Assembly: GCA_030636765.1 (NCBI GenBank)
Contig: DAOVWI010000106.1
Span: 1-7,444 of the forward strand
Source of the DNA: Gemmatimonadales bacterium
GTDB lineage: Bacteria > Gemmatimonadota > Gemmatimonadetes > Palauibacterales > Palauibacteraceae
Length of the DNA stretch: 7,444 nt
Direction of reading: 5' to 3'
A model generated the notes under the pieces. That model was not told the origin of the DNA. It did not search any database and saw nothing but the letters and a program-made list of their open reading frames with translations. Positions 6,565-7,444 of the stretch are shown in pieces. The stretch's first letter is position 1, and every line of letters begins with the position of its first letter. Position numbers and translations under genes: made by a program.

Positions 6565-6593
6565 GTCGCGGCCGGCGTTTCAGATTCGCGACA
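6564..6593 (-). promoter_or_regulatory. Inverted repeat touching the J-protein start codon
   Basis: TGTCGCG (6564-6570) and CGCGACA (6587-6593) are perfect 7-base complements around a 16-base loop. On the mRNA the stem would end at the A of the start codon. A second TGTCGCG at 6544-6550, inside the gene, could pair with the same upstream arm. A stem here could limit initiation, but the loop is long and chance pairing is easy in GC-rich DNA. Confidence 0.25.
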
Positions 6594-6684
6594 ACACCGG
6601 CAAACTAGGTCCGAGCCGCGTTCGAGGACCACCCGTCTGCTCTTGTAACTACGCGGCATTGGACGGGCTCGGCGACAAGATTCC

Positions 6685-7444
6685 TCACCGATCGATTCGC
6701 CGGACCGGGCCGATCGATTCGCCGCCGCTCGGACCGGACCGATCGCCTGACTCCTTGCGACGGTACCGAAGCGTCCAGCTCTCCTCGGTATCGGCGATCC
6801 GCTCCAGGCGCGCCCGGAGCTCCGCCGGCAGGCCTGGATCGTCGAGCAGCGCCTCCTCCGCGTGCCAGTCCGGAGCCAGCACTCTCTCCCACAGGCCTTC
6901 CGGCTCGAGGAGTCGCCGAAGCTCGTCGTGGTCGAAGCGATGGCTTGTGCCCAAGGATCCGCTGACCCGGTAACGCTCGCCCTCGGCTGAGCGCTCTCCC
7001 GTCGCCGCGAAGAATCGCTCGAGAGGCTCTCGCACCTCCTGCAGCGTGCCTTCGAGGGCTCGGATCTCGTCCTTGATCGCCCCGTACCTCTCCGCGAGCG
7101 CCGCCGCTTCCTCGTGCGTGGGGGCCGGCGGCAGCGGCTCCTGGATCCAGTTCTCCGGATACTCGTGCGCCCAAGCAGGACACCACGCCTTGAAGCCGCA
7201 CCACTCACAACGCCGGCCCGGCCGCGGCTCGAACTTCTCCAGCTCGATCCCGCGGGCGACACGAAGCACCCGCCCCCGCATGGCGTCCACCTGCTCGGGC
7301 CCGTGCGCCGGCACCTCGAAGAGCGTCTGCGACGGCACGTGGTACAGGCCCACGGCCTCCACCTTCAGGCCGAGTGCGCTCTCCACGGCCACCTGGTAGA
7401 GGGTGAGCTGGGGGTTCACTCGTACTTGCTCAAGCTGCGGGGCC
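6685..7444 (-). CDS. RecB/Cas4-like PD-(D/E)XK nuclease with Fe-S cysteines, C-terminal part
   Basis: The 5' end lies beyond the right edge: the frame is open to base 7443, giving 252 residues, and the GTG at 7419 is internal. Fragment residues 12-16 are QLTLY, matching the Q-x3-Y motif late in the RecB-type nuclease core. Strands typical of the core follow (VEAVGLYHVPSQTLFEVP), then C79-x2-C82-x5-C88 in RCEWCGFKAWCP. This equals the three C-terminal cysteines of Cas4/AddB-type nucleases, which with an upstream fourth cysteine hold a [4Fe-4S] cluster. The catalytic D/E-x-K residues and the first cysteine would be in the missing part. About 160 residues follow the cysteines, with a charged helical, possibly coiled-coil stretch (about 110-145) and a low-complexity Ser/Gly/Arg tail. 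These nucleases act on DNA in repair, recombination or defence; no helicase or cas gene is visible, so which applies is open. The J-protein gene starts 120 bases downstream. Confidence 0.82.
   Translation of the reverse strand, partial: APQLEQVRVNPQLTLYQVAVESALGLKVEAVGLYHVPSQTLFEVPAHGPEQVDAMRGRVLRVARGIELEKFEPRPGRRCEWCGFKAWCPAWAHEYPENWIQEPLPPAPTHEEAAALAERYGAIKDEIRALEGTLQEVREPLERFFAATGERSAEGERYRVSGSLGTSHRFDHDELRRLLEPEGLWERVLAPDWHAEEALLDDPGLPAELRARLERIADTEESWTLRYRRKESGDRSGPSGGESIGPVRRIDR
6688..6745. repeat. Short direct repeats at the 3' end of the nuclease gene
   Basis: CCGATCGATTCGCCG occurs exactly at 6688-6702 and 6710-6724. An overlapping second pair, CGGACCGGGCCGATCG (6701-6716) and CGGACCGGACCGATCG (6730-6745), differs at one base. 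The region encodes the Ser/Gly/Arg tail of the nuclease, and the first copy ends next to its stop codon. It looks like local slippage or a small repeat family rather than a transposon end. Confidence 0.6.

Noticed and set aside
6601..6660. Possible tRNA suggested by TTCGAGG and a GCCGCG/CGCGGC inverted repeat (6615-6620 with 6652-6657)
   Set aside because: The bases flanking TTCGA do not form a T-arm stem, and no acceptor or anticodon arm can be drawn on either strand.

Overview
The window is GC-rich DNA with mostly G or C at third codon positions. It is densely packed with bacterial genes and contains seven protein-coding genes, five of them complete. Few starts have a good Shine-Dalgarno sequence. 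The gene content (a DUF4440-type protein, a long class V PLP enzyme, a membrane J-protein) would fit an uncultured soil or marine bacterium of the Gemmatimonadota or Acidobacteriota kind. That is only an impression: no rRNA, tRNA or marker protein here fixes the phylum. I see no rRNA, tRNA, CRISPR array, insertion sequence or integrase.

Left part, + strand: the last 39 codons of a DUF4440/SnoaL-like protein (1-121), then a 570-residue class V aminotransferase-fold PLP enzyme related to cysteine desulfurases (177-1889). Its stop codon lies 7 bases from the stop codon of a convergent radical SAM gene (1897-2847, - strand).

Right part, all - strand and read from right to left: the C-terminal part of a RecB/Cas4-like PD-(D/E)XK nuclease with three clustered cysteines (6685-7444, entering from the right edge); a 120-base gap; a single-pass membrane J-domain protein with two cysteine-containing repeats (5647-6564); an ADP-ribosylglycohydrolase (4472-5650); and a fusion of a DUF429-type RNase H-fold domain with a complete MESH1-like (p)ppGpp/NADPH hydrolase domain (3066-4478). 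The J-protein and the glycohydrolase overlap by four bases (ATGA). The glycohydrolase and the fusion gene overlap by seven bases (ATGGTAG). These three are therefore very probably one translationally coupled operon. The radical SAM gene follows after 218 non-coding bases and may or may not share the transcript.

The most notable feature is this coupled trio. Two nucleotide-modification erasers, one for ADP-ribose and one for alarmone or NADPH phosphate, are made together with a membrane-anchored co-chaperone. The alarmone hydrolase is physically joined to a putative nuclease fold with its acidic residues intact. A stress-response or toxin-reversal role is a reasonable hypothesis, but no toxin or synthetase gene is visible here.
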